Shown in pieces: positions 38,836 through 51,639 of a stretch of DNA of 64,000 bases; positions within the stretch are counted from its first letter, which is position 1; each line of letters begins with the position of its first letter. The stretch is taken from NCBI GenBank assembly GCA_004154925.1, contig QJNS01000130.1, forward strand, positions 62,001 through 126,000, written 5' to 3'. The position numbers and the translations under genes were made by a program. The notes beneath the pieces are model-generated. The model made no database searches and was not told where the DNA came from. It was given only the letters and a program-made list of their open reading frames with translations. This DNA is from Monosporascus cannonballus. Lineage: Eukaryota > Ascomycota > Sordariomycetes > Xylariales.

Positions 38836-40519
38836 AGATTATGTTTCGAAAATAAATTATTTTTCAGAAATATTATTAGGGAATTTAATTCCTTTAAGTA
38901 AGCAAATAAAGTTTTTTAAGTATATTTAAAATATATTATTAGGAATTATAATAAAAATTAGCTTTATTATATTAATAAAAGATTTATTTATTTTTTACAA
39001 TATATAAAATATAAAAACGTATATATTATAATATAAATTTCGGAACTTACATAAAAGAAAAACTAATTAATAATTATTATGCTATAAAAAACGGAAATTT
39101 AAATGTTAAAATATAATAAATTTTTAGAATTATAAAAAATTATAATTTAATAAATAATATTAATTATATATTAATTAATTATAATAATTACATTTCATAT
39201 ATATTTAATTAAAATAATTTTATGAATTATATTAAATAATTGATAACAAAATATAAATTTCGTATAATTTATATATGGTTATTAAATCTTTTTTACATAT
39301 TATAATTTCGTTATAAAAAAGATAATATTAATTTTTATATTTATAATTATATAATTTTAATTATATATATTACCTTAAAATATTTTTTAATTTATTAATT
39401 ATTTATAAATTTTATTTCTATATTATAAATCCTTATATATTTCATATTTAAATTAATAATATATTTAATAATTATTTATTATATGAATTTTATTTTATAT
39501 ATTATATTTTTTATTTTTTATTTACACTTTTGGTTTTAATTAAGCCGGATTTATGTTAATAAATTTATAATATTTTTCAATATTTTAATTATAATTACTT
39601 ATTTATATATATATAATATTATATAATTATTATAATAATATTATTATTATTTAATAAAATAAAATACGCTAATTATATTCGGAAAACATATAATGATTTA
39701 GCAAAAAATTAAAATATATACAAAAATCGTAACGGCATTAAATTAATTTTCGATATAAATTATATTAATTACGGCGTTATATTCTGTATTTTATTTCTTA
39801 TTATATATATTATTTTTCTAAATTTTTCCTTAATGTATAAATTATTTTTTTAAATTAAATAATTATTTAACAAAATCTTAATATTATAAAGTTATGATAA
39901 AATGTATTGTATTATTATATATTAAAAAATAGAAGTTATTTACCGTTATATATATATTAATATTAATTTGATTTACGATAATTTCGAAATAATATTTAAA
40001 TAAATATTACGAGATTTTAATTATATATCCATAATTTATAAAAACTTAGTAAAAAATATATTTATAAATTTTAATAATTTTTAAATTTGGTTTTTATCAA
40101 ATTTTAAGAAGATTATTAAATAATATATAATACTATTCGTTTTTCTCGTTATATTAAAATATAATAATAAAATTATCGATACCGATAATACGAAGTATTA
40201 AATAATAAAGTTTTAAAACCGCATAATAAATATTTTTTATATTATAAATTTAACCGACATATATTTTTTAAATAATCGTATAATTCGGTCCGTAAATTAG
40301 TTTCGGGAATTTATAATTTATAATAATTTGCATAACATAAATAATATTAGAAATATAATAACTTTATAATTTCGAATAAAAGAAATTTAAAATCGTAATA
40401 TAGCTTATAATATATATTATATAAACATTATATTTATAATATTAGACGAAAGAACAATCCGTAATTATACGTAATTAATTATTAAATAAATAATTTTATA
40501 TAAAGATTAAATTTTTAGG

Positions 40520-40760
40520 TACCACGGTATTTTTGGTATTAATATTAAGGATTTCGGCAGTTACTCGGAATATCTAATTATTATTTTACTGATGTAAAAT
40601 TTTAATATAAAGAAATTTTTAGAACCAGTTGAGGAAAAAATAAAGGAATCCTTAGAATTAACCGGGAAGTTAGGTATGCCGATAAAGGGAAAACGCGGCG
40701 AAAAGAAAAAAGCTAGATCTGGCCGTCTCATTTTTACTAAGGGAACCAAAAAGCTTTAAT
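40520..40760 (+). pseudogene. T-encoded basic protein remnant
   Basis: One plus-strand frame carries readable sequence across two stops (FGINIKDFGSYSEYL, then KKFLEPVEEKIKESLELTG) and a Lys/Arg/Gly-rich tail (KGKRGEKKKARSG). It ends at TAA near 40759. Its composition is unusually normal for the interior of T. The minus-strand 62-codon frame is its shadow. I do not recognise a family. Confidence 0.35.
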
Positions 40761-43700
40761 TCAAAAAAGAAATAATTATTAAAATCTTTAAAAAAATAAT
40801 AATAAAATATACGGACGATTTCGAAAAATATTACTTAGCACCGTATGCTAATAGATATTAATCTTAATTATAAAAAAATAAAGTTATAAAACATAATTGA
40901 TAAAAATTTATTATAAATCCGGAATTTTAAATATTTCGATTTAATATTTAGAGAAAAACAGATATTAAAATAATTATATTAATAATAAAAAAATAACCTT
41001 TTTCATATTAACGAAATATTGTCCATATTATTTATTTATCCGCATAATTAATCCTTTATTTTAATTATTCGACCCGAATTAAAATATTTTGAAAATTAAA
41101 AGAACTATAGTTATTTTAAAAATTAATAAAACGAATTTAAAAAAAAAACAGAAAAAAATTTAAAACATTTTAATTCGGTATTATAAATTAAAAGTTATAA
41201 TTTAAAAAAAATTATTAATAACTGTACTAAATTATAAATCGAATTATATAATATAAATTTTTGTAAATTTTCCGAATTAAAAGAATTATTATATATTTAT
41301 TATAATATATGATTAATCTGGATTAAAATGAATTAATATTTAACATAAAATTTAATAAATTCAAAATTAATAAAAATAGCAAATTTAATATGTAAATAAT
41401 ATATTAATAATTTTAATTAATATTATATAAATATTTATAATTATTACGTTTTATAATAATAATATTACGCCGAAACCAAATATATTTTTTAATATTAATT
41501 TTAATTAAAACCGGCAAAATTTCATTTTTTATTTTTTAATTTAATATTACGAATATTCTTTTAATTTATTATTAATGTTATTATCTAATAAATATTATTT
41601 ACTTTTTAATTCGTATTTTTTTAATTTCGATAAAAATTTTTACTTTGATTTTTATTTCCGATATATGATTTATAATATTATATTACGGATTATTATATTT
41701 CGGCGATACCGGCGATTCCGGTAACAATATAAAAATAAACGAACTATGCGAATATGAGTACGGTAATAAAAGCAGGACTAAAATATTAAAAATAATTAAA
41801 AATAATAAGTTTTACGTTAATGTAATGAATAGAAAATACGAAATAAATTCTTAATTAAGATTTTTTAATGTATCGCAAATTACGTATATAAACATAAATA
41901 TTACTATAACCAAAATTATAATTCTAAATTACGAAAGTATATAAATTATATATTAATTTAATATTTAAATTATTAGAATTATTATTAAATTAATAATTTA
42001 CTAATTTAAACCGAATAACCGTATATAGTATTCTTTAATTAAAACGAAATACAACTTAAAATGGCCTTATATTTTTTTCCTATATTTATTAAATTTATAA
42101 GATAATTATAATTTGTAACGTAATTATAATTTATGACTTGTATAAATTGGTTTATAATATAAGGATATAGCGCAGTTATTTCCGATTAAACGAATTCCGT
42201 TATTTACGGAAAGTTATTTATATTTTTATAAAATAAAAAATATAATTTTCTCGTATATTATATATAATATAAAAAATAAGTAATTTTTTAAAATATCTTA
42301 ATATTATTATTTATTAAAACCAGGAACCGTTTTAATTAATTCAATTATATTTGAAATTAAATATGAATTTTTAATTTTATTTTATTTATTCGAAAACTTA
42401 TTAAATAAAAACCGTTTAAATTTAATAAAAATAAATATTTATTTTATTTTTTTATTATTAAACTAAAATAATTACGTAAAAAATACTTTGTTTGCTTATT
42501 ATTTATATTAGGACTTTATTATTTCCCAAATAGCCGGTTTTACCTAACAGGTTTTTTGTTATTTTTACGTAAATATTTTCGAATTTAAAAATTTGGGTAT
42601 ATAAAGGAAATTAAGCATATATATATTATAATGAAGTTTAGCCGGAATTAAATTATTACGGTTCTTTTTTAATATAATAATTTTATTTTTTAAAATATGC
42701 TAAAATTATTTTACATATATATTTGCTGTTAAATAATACGTATTATTAAGGCCTTATTTTTATCCGGTGCTGTAAGTTAAAATTGTTTTATTTTAAAGGT
42801 TTAAAAATAATATTTTAACCGGCCGAAAATTAAGATTAAAATTTAATAATTATTTTGTCCTAATTAAAATTATTTACGATATATTCCGTATTATTTTTTT
42901 ATTATCCAAATTCGTTATATCGTTTTTTTTACGATCTTTATATTTTTATAAATAATATAATTTTAAATTTCTTAAATTTAAATTTCTTTTATTATTTTAT
43001 TTTTTTTAAAATAAATAATTTGGTTTTATATTTATTAAATATTTAATAAGATATAAATAATGTAGTTTTTTATAATTAATTATATTTAATTACTGATAAT
43101 TATAAACCGTTTAATTAAATCGTTATTATATATTTTTAATCGAAAAACTTTATAATATATTTTATGGTATTATTTAATTAATATCCGGAATATTTATACT
43201 TAATTTAAAAATAATAATAAATATAATAATACGGATAAAATTATTTAATTATTTTAAATTATTATATATACAAATTTGGTTTCCGTAAAATATTTTGAAA
43301 TTATAAAACTTAATACCTTTTTTTATAATCTTTAATAAATATCCCCGGTTTACAATAATCCTTATTAGATAATTGCAGATATTTATAATATTCGCCTTAT
43401 TATTAATATATATAATAATTTTAATATTAAATTATAAATTATTAAATGAAATAAAAAAAATATTATTTAATGGCCCGGATATATTAATTAGTAAAGGATT
43501 TAAATATTTTTAATTCGAACGTTAATTTTTAAATATAAAGAAAATAATAATATTAATTTCGGGATAATTAATATTAAAATGCCGGATCTCCGCCTTATAA
43601 CTATATTTAGTTAAGCCGCCGATTTAACGAAAACCGCTATATTTTGTAATTTTCTTTTGTAATATTAGTAATAATTATTATATATATAAATTAATATATT

Positions 43701-44901
43701 CAAGTAAAAAGAATAAAACTTAAGTTATAAATATTAATATATTTAAGTTGGAAATTTTTTTAATTCGATTATAAATATATTTTGTCGATAATAACCAAAT
43801 TATATCGTTATTCGGAAACAAAATTTAATATAATAATTTGGTATTAATTATTCAATATATATTTAAAATTAAAAATTATATGGTTATATTTTTTGGTAAA
43901 TATATAATTAAATATTTTTAAATTTAAATTTTTCGTATTGGCAAATATGAAAATAAAACCAAAATATAAAATTATTAATAAAAAGGTTTGTTATTTTCTC
44001 GTTAACTTAATTAATAATATAATTTAAATAATAATTAAATTGGTTATTTAAAAAAGGGTTAAATAATTAAAAATTTTCCGAAATTTATTTTAATAACGAA
44101 AAAGATATTAAGTTTTCCGAAAAGCAGATTATATATTATATTAATGTATTTGTTCCGTAAAATACGGCTTTATTTATTAAATATAACGCCTAATATAAAA
44201 CGAATAAATTAACGGCGCAAAATTTCCGTAAGGTTATCGGCCGTATATATAACGTTAACATATAAATTAATTATATTTATATCGGCAAAAAACCAGTAAA
44301 AATATTAAATAAAAATAAATATTTTGTTTAAAAAAATTAAATATTTAAAAATTTAAGGTATTAATTTTAAACTTTCCAATATATTATTTATATTTAATTA
44401 ATTAAAAAAATATATTTCGGAACTTATTACGGATAATTTTAAACCTTATAATTTATTTTATTGGTTTATAAACTTATATTATTATTATATTGGCTTAAAA
44501 GAAATAAAAGGTTATAATATATATTAATCGAGATTTTAAGTTATTTTTTTTATTATAATAATTTTTATTTCGTATTAATTAAGATTATTATTATATTAGG
44601 AAATAAAATTTTTAATTGTGTATTAAATTATATAATTTAAAATATTAAAGGTTTTGTAATTAACATATATTATTAAAGTTAATATTAATAAATTTTGCGA
44701 ATTTGTATAAAAACGTATTAAACGGAACGAAAAAATCATAATTTATTATTAGGCCTTATTTTAAAGGTTTTGTTATTTTTGTAAGTATTATTTTTAAAGG
44801 AGTTTAGCTGATATATTGGACCCCTGACAGATATTTCTTGATCAAAAGCTATAGCTGTGATTACGGCTGCTACGCTGCAGGCGCAGCTACAACCTCCAAA
44901 A

Positions 44902-44926
44902 TGGGGTCCTGATTACGATGAGGCAA
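44902..44926 (-). repeat. right terminal inverted repeat of T
   Basis: It ends GATGAGGCAA on the plus strand. The 120 bp before it, with GCTACGCTGCAGGCGCAGC-type sequence, is GC-normal. Confidence 0.55.
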
Positions 44927-47830
44927 GAATTTTTCTATTTCGTATGCTTATTTATTTTTTATTTTATATTATCTTATGCCGTATATATTTTAATTATATC
45001 TGCTATTAACTTAAATAAGATTTAAGTTTTAATAAAAATTCTAATTGGTAATTATTTTCTGAAATTCTTTTGGCGATTTTATATAGACCAATATATTTGA
45101 AATCGAATTTTTTGCTGGGTTTCTTTATTTAAATATATTTGATAACGAAAAAAAATTACCTTTTTCTTTCGAAAATTAATTTTTTTAATTTTTTCTAATT
45201 ATAATATTTATTTATTTAATTTCGTACGAATTCCAGTTTTATTTTTATTTCTTAATATAATTGTTATAATTATTTTAATGTAAAGATTATTTTAATATTA
45301 CTTAGACCGTTATTCCATATTTTTTTTATAAATTTTTAAAATAAAATTAAAATTTGCTTTCGTAAATATTATTTTGATATTTTCGTAATAGCTACTATTA
45401 TAAGCTAATTATGTAATTAGCAATATTTCAGCCTAAATATTTTGTTCGTAATTGATATAATATCGTAAATAAATTTTTAAAGTTTAATTTCTTGGTTTTA
45501 TTTATTTATCCGCTTAAGGTTTAAATACGTTAAATAACTTATGGTTTAGGCCGATTTATATTATAAGGCCTTGCTAAAACTTCAATATAAAAGTTAATCC
45601 TTTATTTAATATAATTTCTATTAATAATTTATATATGTTAAAAATATATTTGAAAAAAAAATTTACTAGTTATTCGGTATTTATATTTTCGTAATTTGGT
45701 AAAAAAAGAATTCGTAAATCGGTTAACGATTACGAAAATACCATGGTAATATATTCCCGTAATAAAATTTTTTAATTTAAAAGATTTAATAATAAAATCG
45801 AATATAACTAAATATTATAGCCGTTTTACGATTAATAATAATTATATTTTTCCGTATAACTTATGTCGTCGAGCTTTTATTTCGGCATAAATATCGTATT
45901 ACCGTATAACTTTTTATATTATTAATTTTATTTTAAAAAAAGAATATATATGTTAAAATTGCTTTAAGGTTTTATAAATCCTTAAATATTTATGTAATTA
46001 ATATTTGTATATTTTTCGTACTAAATCTTTTTAATATTTTTTTAAAACTTATATTTCGTCCGTTTCCCAATTTTCTAAGAAATCGTTATTATATTATTAA
46101 ATATTTTGGTACATATTATAAAATACTGCCCGTATTATTACAGTTTGTCGTAAACGTAAATATCCTTTTATAATAATATCAAAAATTATATAGTTAACTT
46201 TAATTATATTTTTTAAGGTTTAATTAATTACTTAAAGTATTTATTTTATTATTTTTTAAACCCCTGTTATAAATAATAACGAAATCAAATTTCGCCAATT
46301 TCTTTATATATTTTAATTATTATTTTATAATTTTCTTAATTATAATAAATCGGGTAAAATTTTAATAATCCGTATAAACCTTAATCTGGTACAAATTTAT
46401 CTTTAAGAAATGCTGAAATTCTCGGAATGCCATAATAATAATTATAAATGTTTTATTTAAAATACCGTAATTATGTTCGGCTCCTTTTAATTTGCATAAA
46501 AAAATATAATAAGATATAATTTACCTTAATTATTTCGTCATCCGATTATTACGTTTAACGCGTAATCCAAAATATCGGTTTTTAATTCAACCTGATAATT
46601 TAAATTGTACATAATTAACATTAATTCGTTAATAATTATATTTTTAATATTTTAAAGTATTTTTTTGTATCCGGCGTTTATTTAAATTTTTTTTTCGTAA
46701 AATTTATTAAAAATATAGTTATTCTGCTAACATTTCGAATAAATTTCTTATAATAATTAACGAATTCAAAAAATGCTTATATTTCCTTAACCGTTATTAA
46801 TATTTTTAATTTTGGAATTATAATAATTTTCTTAAGGTATATTTTAATATATTTTAAAATAATAATATGTCCCCGATATTTTATTTTTTATAGATGAAAT
46901 TAATTTTTTTTTGCATTAATAAGTAATTTTATGTTTTATAAAACTTAAAAAATTTTATAAACGTATTTTGTATATATTCTTTCTGTTTTTAAAAGAAATA
47001 AAAATATTGTTAAAATAATAAATGACAAATATATCGAAGTATTTTCGTAATACGTAATTAATTATTCGTTAAAAAATTATTAATACGTTCGTAAATTTTA
47101 TTAATATAACCAAATATTTAAATAGTTTGTATTTCGTTTTAAAAATCATTTTTTATTCGTATTTTTTGTAATCTTAATAAGGTTATATTTATTTTTAAAA
47201 TCGAATATTATAAATTATTTGATTTCGGAAAATTGGTTTTTTATTTTCGTAATTAAAAATAACGGTATTTTATTTTTAATATTAATTTCGTTTAATTATT
47301 GATAATTAATTATAAGTTGGAATTTTTAATTTTTTTAAATACGAAAAATATTAAATATTTTGCTAGTAATTTCGAAAGTTAAATTCATCCTTTTTATAGC
47401 CAACTTTTTAGGTATTTCTTAAAAGTACGTAATTCGTTTTTGTTAAAATTATAAATAAAATAAAACTTTGTCGAAAATCGTTTTTTAAGGGTTATTTCGT
47501 AATCTTATTTATTATATTCTAATAATTTCGTATTAAGTTTTTTTTAAAAAGCTGCTTATATCTATAGTATTACGATAATATCTTAATTAAAGTTTCTAAT
47601 TTTTTGGGTATTATTTCTGTTATTTTAAATTATTATTTATTTATTTTAATTTCGTTTTAATAATAATAATAATACGTTATATTTTTCTTTAATATTTATT
47701 TTTTTTTATTTTATTGCTTTAAGTAATAAAATATTTATCGTATTTTTATGGGTATATTTATCGTTATTATAGATCGAATATTAAAATTTTAATTCTTTTT
47801 TTTATTTATTAATAAGATATAAGATAAATT
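44927..47830 (-). pseudogene. pol of element F
   Basis: This resumes F after T and is collinear with pol of C and G over its whole length. It is RIP-mutated with no open frame. The segment at 46970-47060 corresponds to the RT active-site area of C. Confidence 0.75.
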
Positions 47831-50064
47831 TTATTTGGTTAATTTTTCCATTAATTAAAATTTTATATTAACGTATCCACAATAATACTAAGATTATATC
47901 GTAATTCCTAAATAAAATAATATCGAAATTAATTAGTTAATATTATTTTTTAATAAAAATTTTAAAGTAATTAATTTTGTATATAATTTTTTCGTTATCG
48001 TAAGCAAATTCCTGACTTTCGGTATTTGTCGTTATATAAGGTTCCAATTTGTATTTTTATGGTAATTTAAATTTATTAATTATATCCGGTATAATATAAT
48101 TCTTGCCTAAAGTTCCGCAATCTATTATTACGGTATATTAGTACGTTCCGATTCGTATATCCAAAATAATAAGGTTGTTAATATTTTTTATCGTCGCGTT
48201 TAAAGCCTTTTTCGGGAATTCCCTTTAATTTCTTTGAGTTTCGTTATTTTGCGGCTTTTTTATAAATAACCTTTTTTTTTAATTTCTGTTGGGAATTTGT
48301 CGAAACTTATTTATATCTTTTTATTTAACGTATCAAACTGTTATAGTTATTATTATTGCCGGCGTATTGTTCCTTTAAATTATATTAATTATTCTTAATT
48401 TTTTTATAATTTTTTTCCTTAATAAATAAATTATTTTCTTATATTTACGATTGTATCTTATTATGCGTTATTTTGGTTATCGTTTTAAATATCTTTTATA
48501 AATTAACGTATTTTTTACTTAATAGTTTTTTTAAGGATTTGTAATAAATATTAATTAAAAATAAAAATTCATAATAAGTTTTTGGTAATGCTTTTTTACC
48601 GTACGTTAAGTTAATTCTTTTTCCGTTTAATAATTGCATTATATATAATAACAAAAAGGGTTTTTTTATGGCTATTATTTTTTTTCGGGTTAATTTTTTA
48701 TTTTAACAAATTGTTAAACATTTTCTCAGGTCATGGTTCGAAAATGTCGATATTATTATTTATTGTGCTTATTATTTCCGGTACGGTTTGGAAAATCGAT
48801 TCCTTTATAATATATATGGGTATTTCGTTCGTAAATATATTATTTCTATTTTTCGTAACCGGGATATTCTCGTCGTCGACAATATATGGCATATATTTTG
48901 CCATATTAATTAAAAGTTTTAGAACAAAATTTTTTATTCAATTTTAATATTTACGTAATTATTTTTATAATGCAATTTATTATATTTATAGTATTTATTA
49001 CGTTAATTTTCTAATTTTTCGTATTTTTTATCGGATTTCTTCTCGTAATAATTCTTATTAAATTTTTTATCGTACATCTAATACGCATTTAATTTAAATT
49101 ATGTTAATAACTTTATTATTATTTTCTTAATTATTTTTGGATTATTTTTCCGATATAAGGATCTAGTTATTTTATCGTAACCTTTTGAGTTTTTTATATT
49201 TATAAATTTTATATTCCATTTTACTATAATTAAAATATTTAATCTGGCTGCAGTTTTATCTGTGGGTAACGCCGAATTCTATAAGTCTTGGCGCCGTTTC
49301 ATAAGAAATAAAAGATACGTCTTATTTTTTCCTCAGGTTAAACTTATGGTATCCTAAATGTAAAATATATTATTTCTTTTTTTTTATCATTTTTCAAATT
49401 ATCGATTGTTAATTTTAATTATTTAATCCAAATAATTTTATTTTTTATATTATTTTTTAACTTTTTATAAAATATGTTAATATCCGTATTGGTTTCGTTA
49501 TTTTTTTATCCCGCTTTAATTGCAAAACTTTTAACAATTACGGCATATTTGGATACGGATTTTTTTTATCTGAGTTACAAAAATTGTTAAGCCGTAAACC
49601 GTTTTTTATTCGGATTACTGAAATTATTACGCATTTTGTTTTCGAAATTGGTATAAAATAAGAAAGTCTTATTAATAAAAATTTTCTTATTTGATTTTTT
49701 TATTTTCAGAAAATTTCTTATAATAGGCTTAAATTAATTAACCGTATTTCCCGTTAAATATGCTTTTATTATTAGGATTATATTCGCTAAATTATTAAAG
49801 TTTAAAAAACGAAAATAAATTTGTACTTAAATTAAAAAAATTTAAAAATTGCCTTTTTTATTATAAGGCTTTGGTTTTTTTGGCTTTATGCGGACGAAAA
49901 AGGTTTAGGTAAATAATGTAGCCTTAAGTTATCGGATTTTTTTTTAATTTCTAAATTCGAGCCTAAAATTATTAAATAAGGGTTTTCTAAATGTTAATTT
50001 ATATTTTAATAATATTAAATATTGCTTAAAATTTAACGCTATTATTAAACACAAACCCGTAACG
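47831..50064 (-). pseudogene. gag-protease of element F
   Basis: The reverse complement of 48720-48960 matches the gag/protease of E at 11155-11330. The 78-codon plus-strand stretch at 48711-48947 is antisense to it and not a gene. Confidence 0.75.
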
Positions 50065-50434
50065 CATAACGGCTATACGGCTTAATCAATCATTAAACCC
50101 TAAGTTAACAGGTTTATGTTAATAGGAATATCGTAAAAATCTAAGTAATAAATATAGTAAAATATTACGTTTTATAATTTTAAAGGTACCTTAGATAATA
50201 ATGTTATATTATAAGCTGATATTATTTAAATTATGGAAATAATAAACGTATATATTTTTTTTCTTTTTTAACTTAATTTTTCGTAATTACGCCGTTGGTG
50301 GTAATTACGATTATTTGGGTTCACCTTTGATCATTAATGATCACTGGCTTGGCAGTGATTACCGTTACGTGACCCGGGAGGTGGCCCGTGTGCTCCCGAC
50401 CGTTTCTTGAAACCGGAGCTTGTCGGGTCGTAAT
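50065..50434 (-). repeat. 5' LTR of element F, interrupted by G
   Basis: It has the E/F-type U3, mostly GC-normal from 50290 on. The last bases of this LTR lie at 57182-57187, because G inserted a few nucleotides before its end. Confidence 0.85.
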
Positions 50435-50860
50435 TGTGACGGCTAGGCGGTTTAACCAACTATTAAACCTTAAGTCGACGGGTTTATGTTGGCAGGAGTA
50501 TTATGGGAATCTAAGTAATAAATATAGTAACGTATTACATCTCTTAATATCGGAAATACTTTATTATAAATAATTAGTATTAATAAATATTACAAATTAA
50601 AGCTATCTAAATTATGGAAATAATAAACGTATATATCCTTATTCTGGCTTAAGGTATTTATTATAGCTTAACTATATTTCTTTAATTAAATCCCTTTAAG
50701 CCCCTTTAAGCCCCCTTTGGTGCTTATCCGGCTTAAGCCTTTTTGTCCAATTAGGGCCCTTAAGCCCTTTAAGCCAATTACGTAACTTCTTAATTAGGTT
50801 GGGATTTAGTTTTTTAAGATCCCAACCGTTTTCAAAAGCCAAAACTATTAGGTCATAATG
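50435..50860 (-). repeat. 3' LTR of element G
   Basis: It starts TGTGACGGCTAGGCGG (plus-strand reading). The G-type U3 is built from CCCTTTAAGCC repeats and bears no resemblance to the E/F or A/C types. Confidence 0.88.
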
Positions 50861-50951
50861 CGATTTCTCCCTTTCTAGAATTTTTATCCCTAAAAATTAT
50901 TCCATTTATTTATTAATTTTGGTAAGTAACTTTTCCTTTTTTATATTTATT

Positions 50952-51530
50952 ATGTTGGGTCGTATTAAAAAATCCAGTTTTTGCAAACGTATTAACGTTT
51001 TCGTTTTTTCAAAACGGATTAACCGTTTTAGTTTTATTATGTTTTCGTATATTTTTTTGTTCTTATTACAAATCTAAGAACAAAATTTATAAGGCCTATC
51101 GCAATTTAAGGAAATATGCCTTTTGTACCGTTTACGGAAATCCTTATAATCTTTTTAATCCTTCCTAATTTGAAATACCATAAATTAATTACTAAAAAAA
51201 ATCGTTTAAAATTAAAAGAACGTATTACCGAAAAGGAATTTTTAAAGGTTTAGTAATATTTTAACAAATTATTTAATCGTTTAAATCGTTTACGGAAATA
51301 AAAAGAATTTTTTTATTAACGGGGTATCGAAATACTTCGCCGCAATATTCAAGGTACGGAAACGATAAAAAAGTTTGAGCGCCTCGAAAAAAAACAAAAA
51401 TAATTAAAGGCTGCCGTTACAGTTATTACGTTAACGTAGGCCGTAACCAATTAGCCCGACATCTCGGTTATTAATTAGTTAACCCTTAACTAAAACGCGC
51501 CCATTATTATTAATAAAATTTTTTTAATAA
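50952..51530 (+). pseudogene. antisense ORF3 of element G (divergent)
   Basis: It starts at ATG 50952 (MLGRIKKSSFCKRINVF), opposite to pol, in the same place as ORF3 of C and F. Its sequence has diverged strongly apart from the basic start and the charged helical middle. It is RIP-mutated. Confidence 0.5.
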
Positions 51531-51639
51531 GTATTAAATGTTAATAAGGTTTTTAACGGGTTCCCAGATATTTTCGGAATCCGGATGCTTTTTCCACTTA
51601 ATCAGGTACTATGTAAATCCGTTTTATTTTCGTATATCG

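Larger units (their letters stand above)
34026..44926 (+). mobile_element. 10.9-kb TIR element T, nested in F
   Basis: The left end reads TTACCTCAGCTAGCTCAGG (34026-34044). The reverse complement of the right end reads TTGCCTCATCGTAATCAGG; they match at 14 of 19 positions. The flanks CGATTTTT and GAATTTTT suggest an imperfect 8-bp duplication, and joining them restores the pol end seen in C and G. Both termini are GC-normal for 100-150 bp while the interior is extremely AT-rich. No LTRs are seen. The family is not identified; see the coding remnants at 35515 and 40520. Confidence 0.65.
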
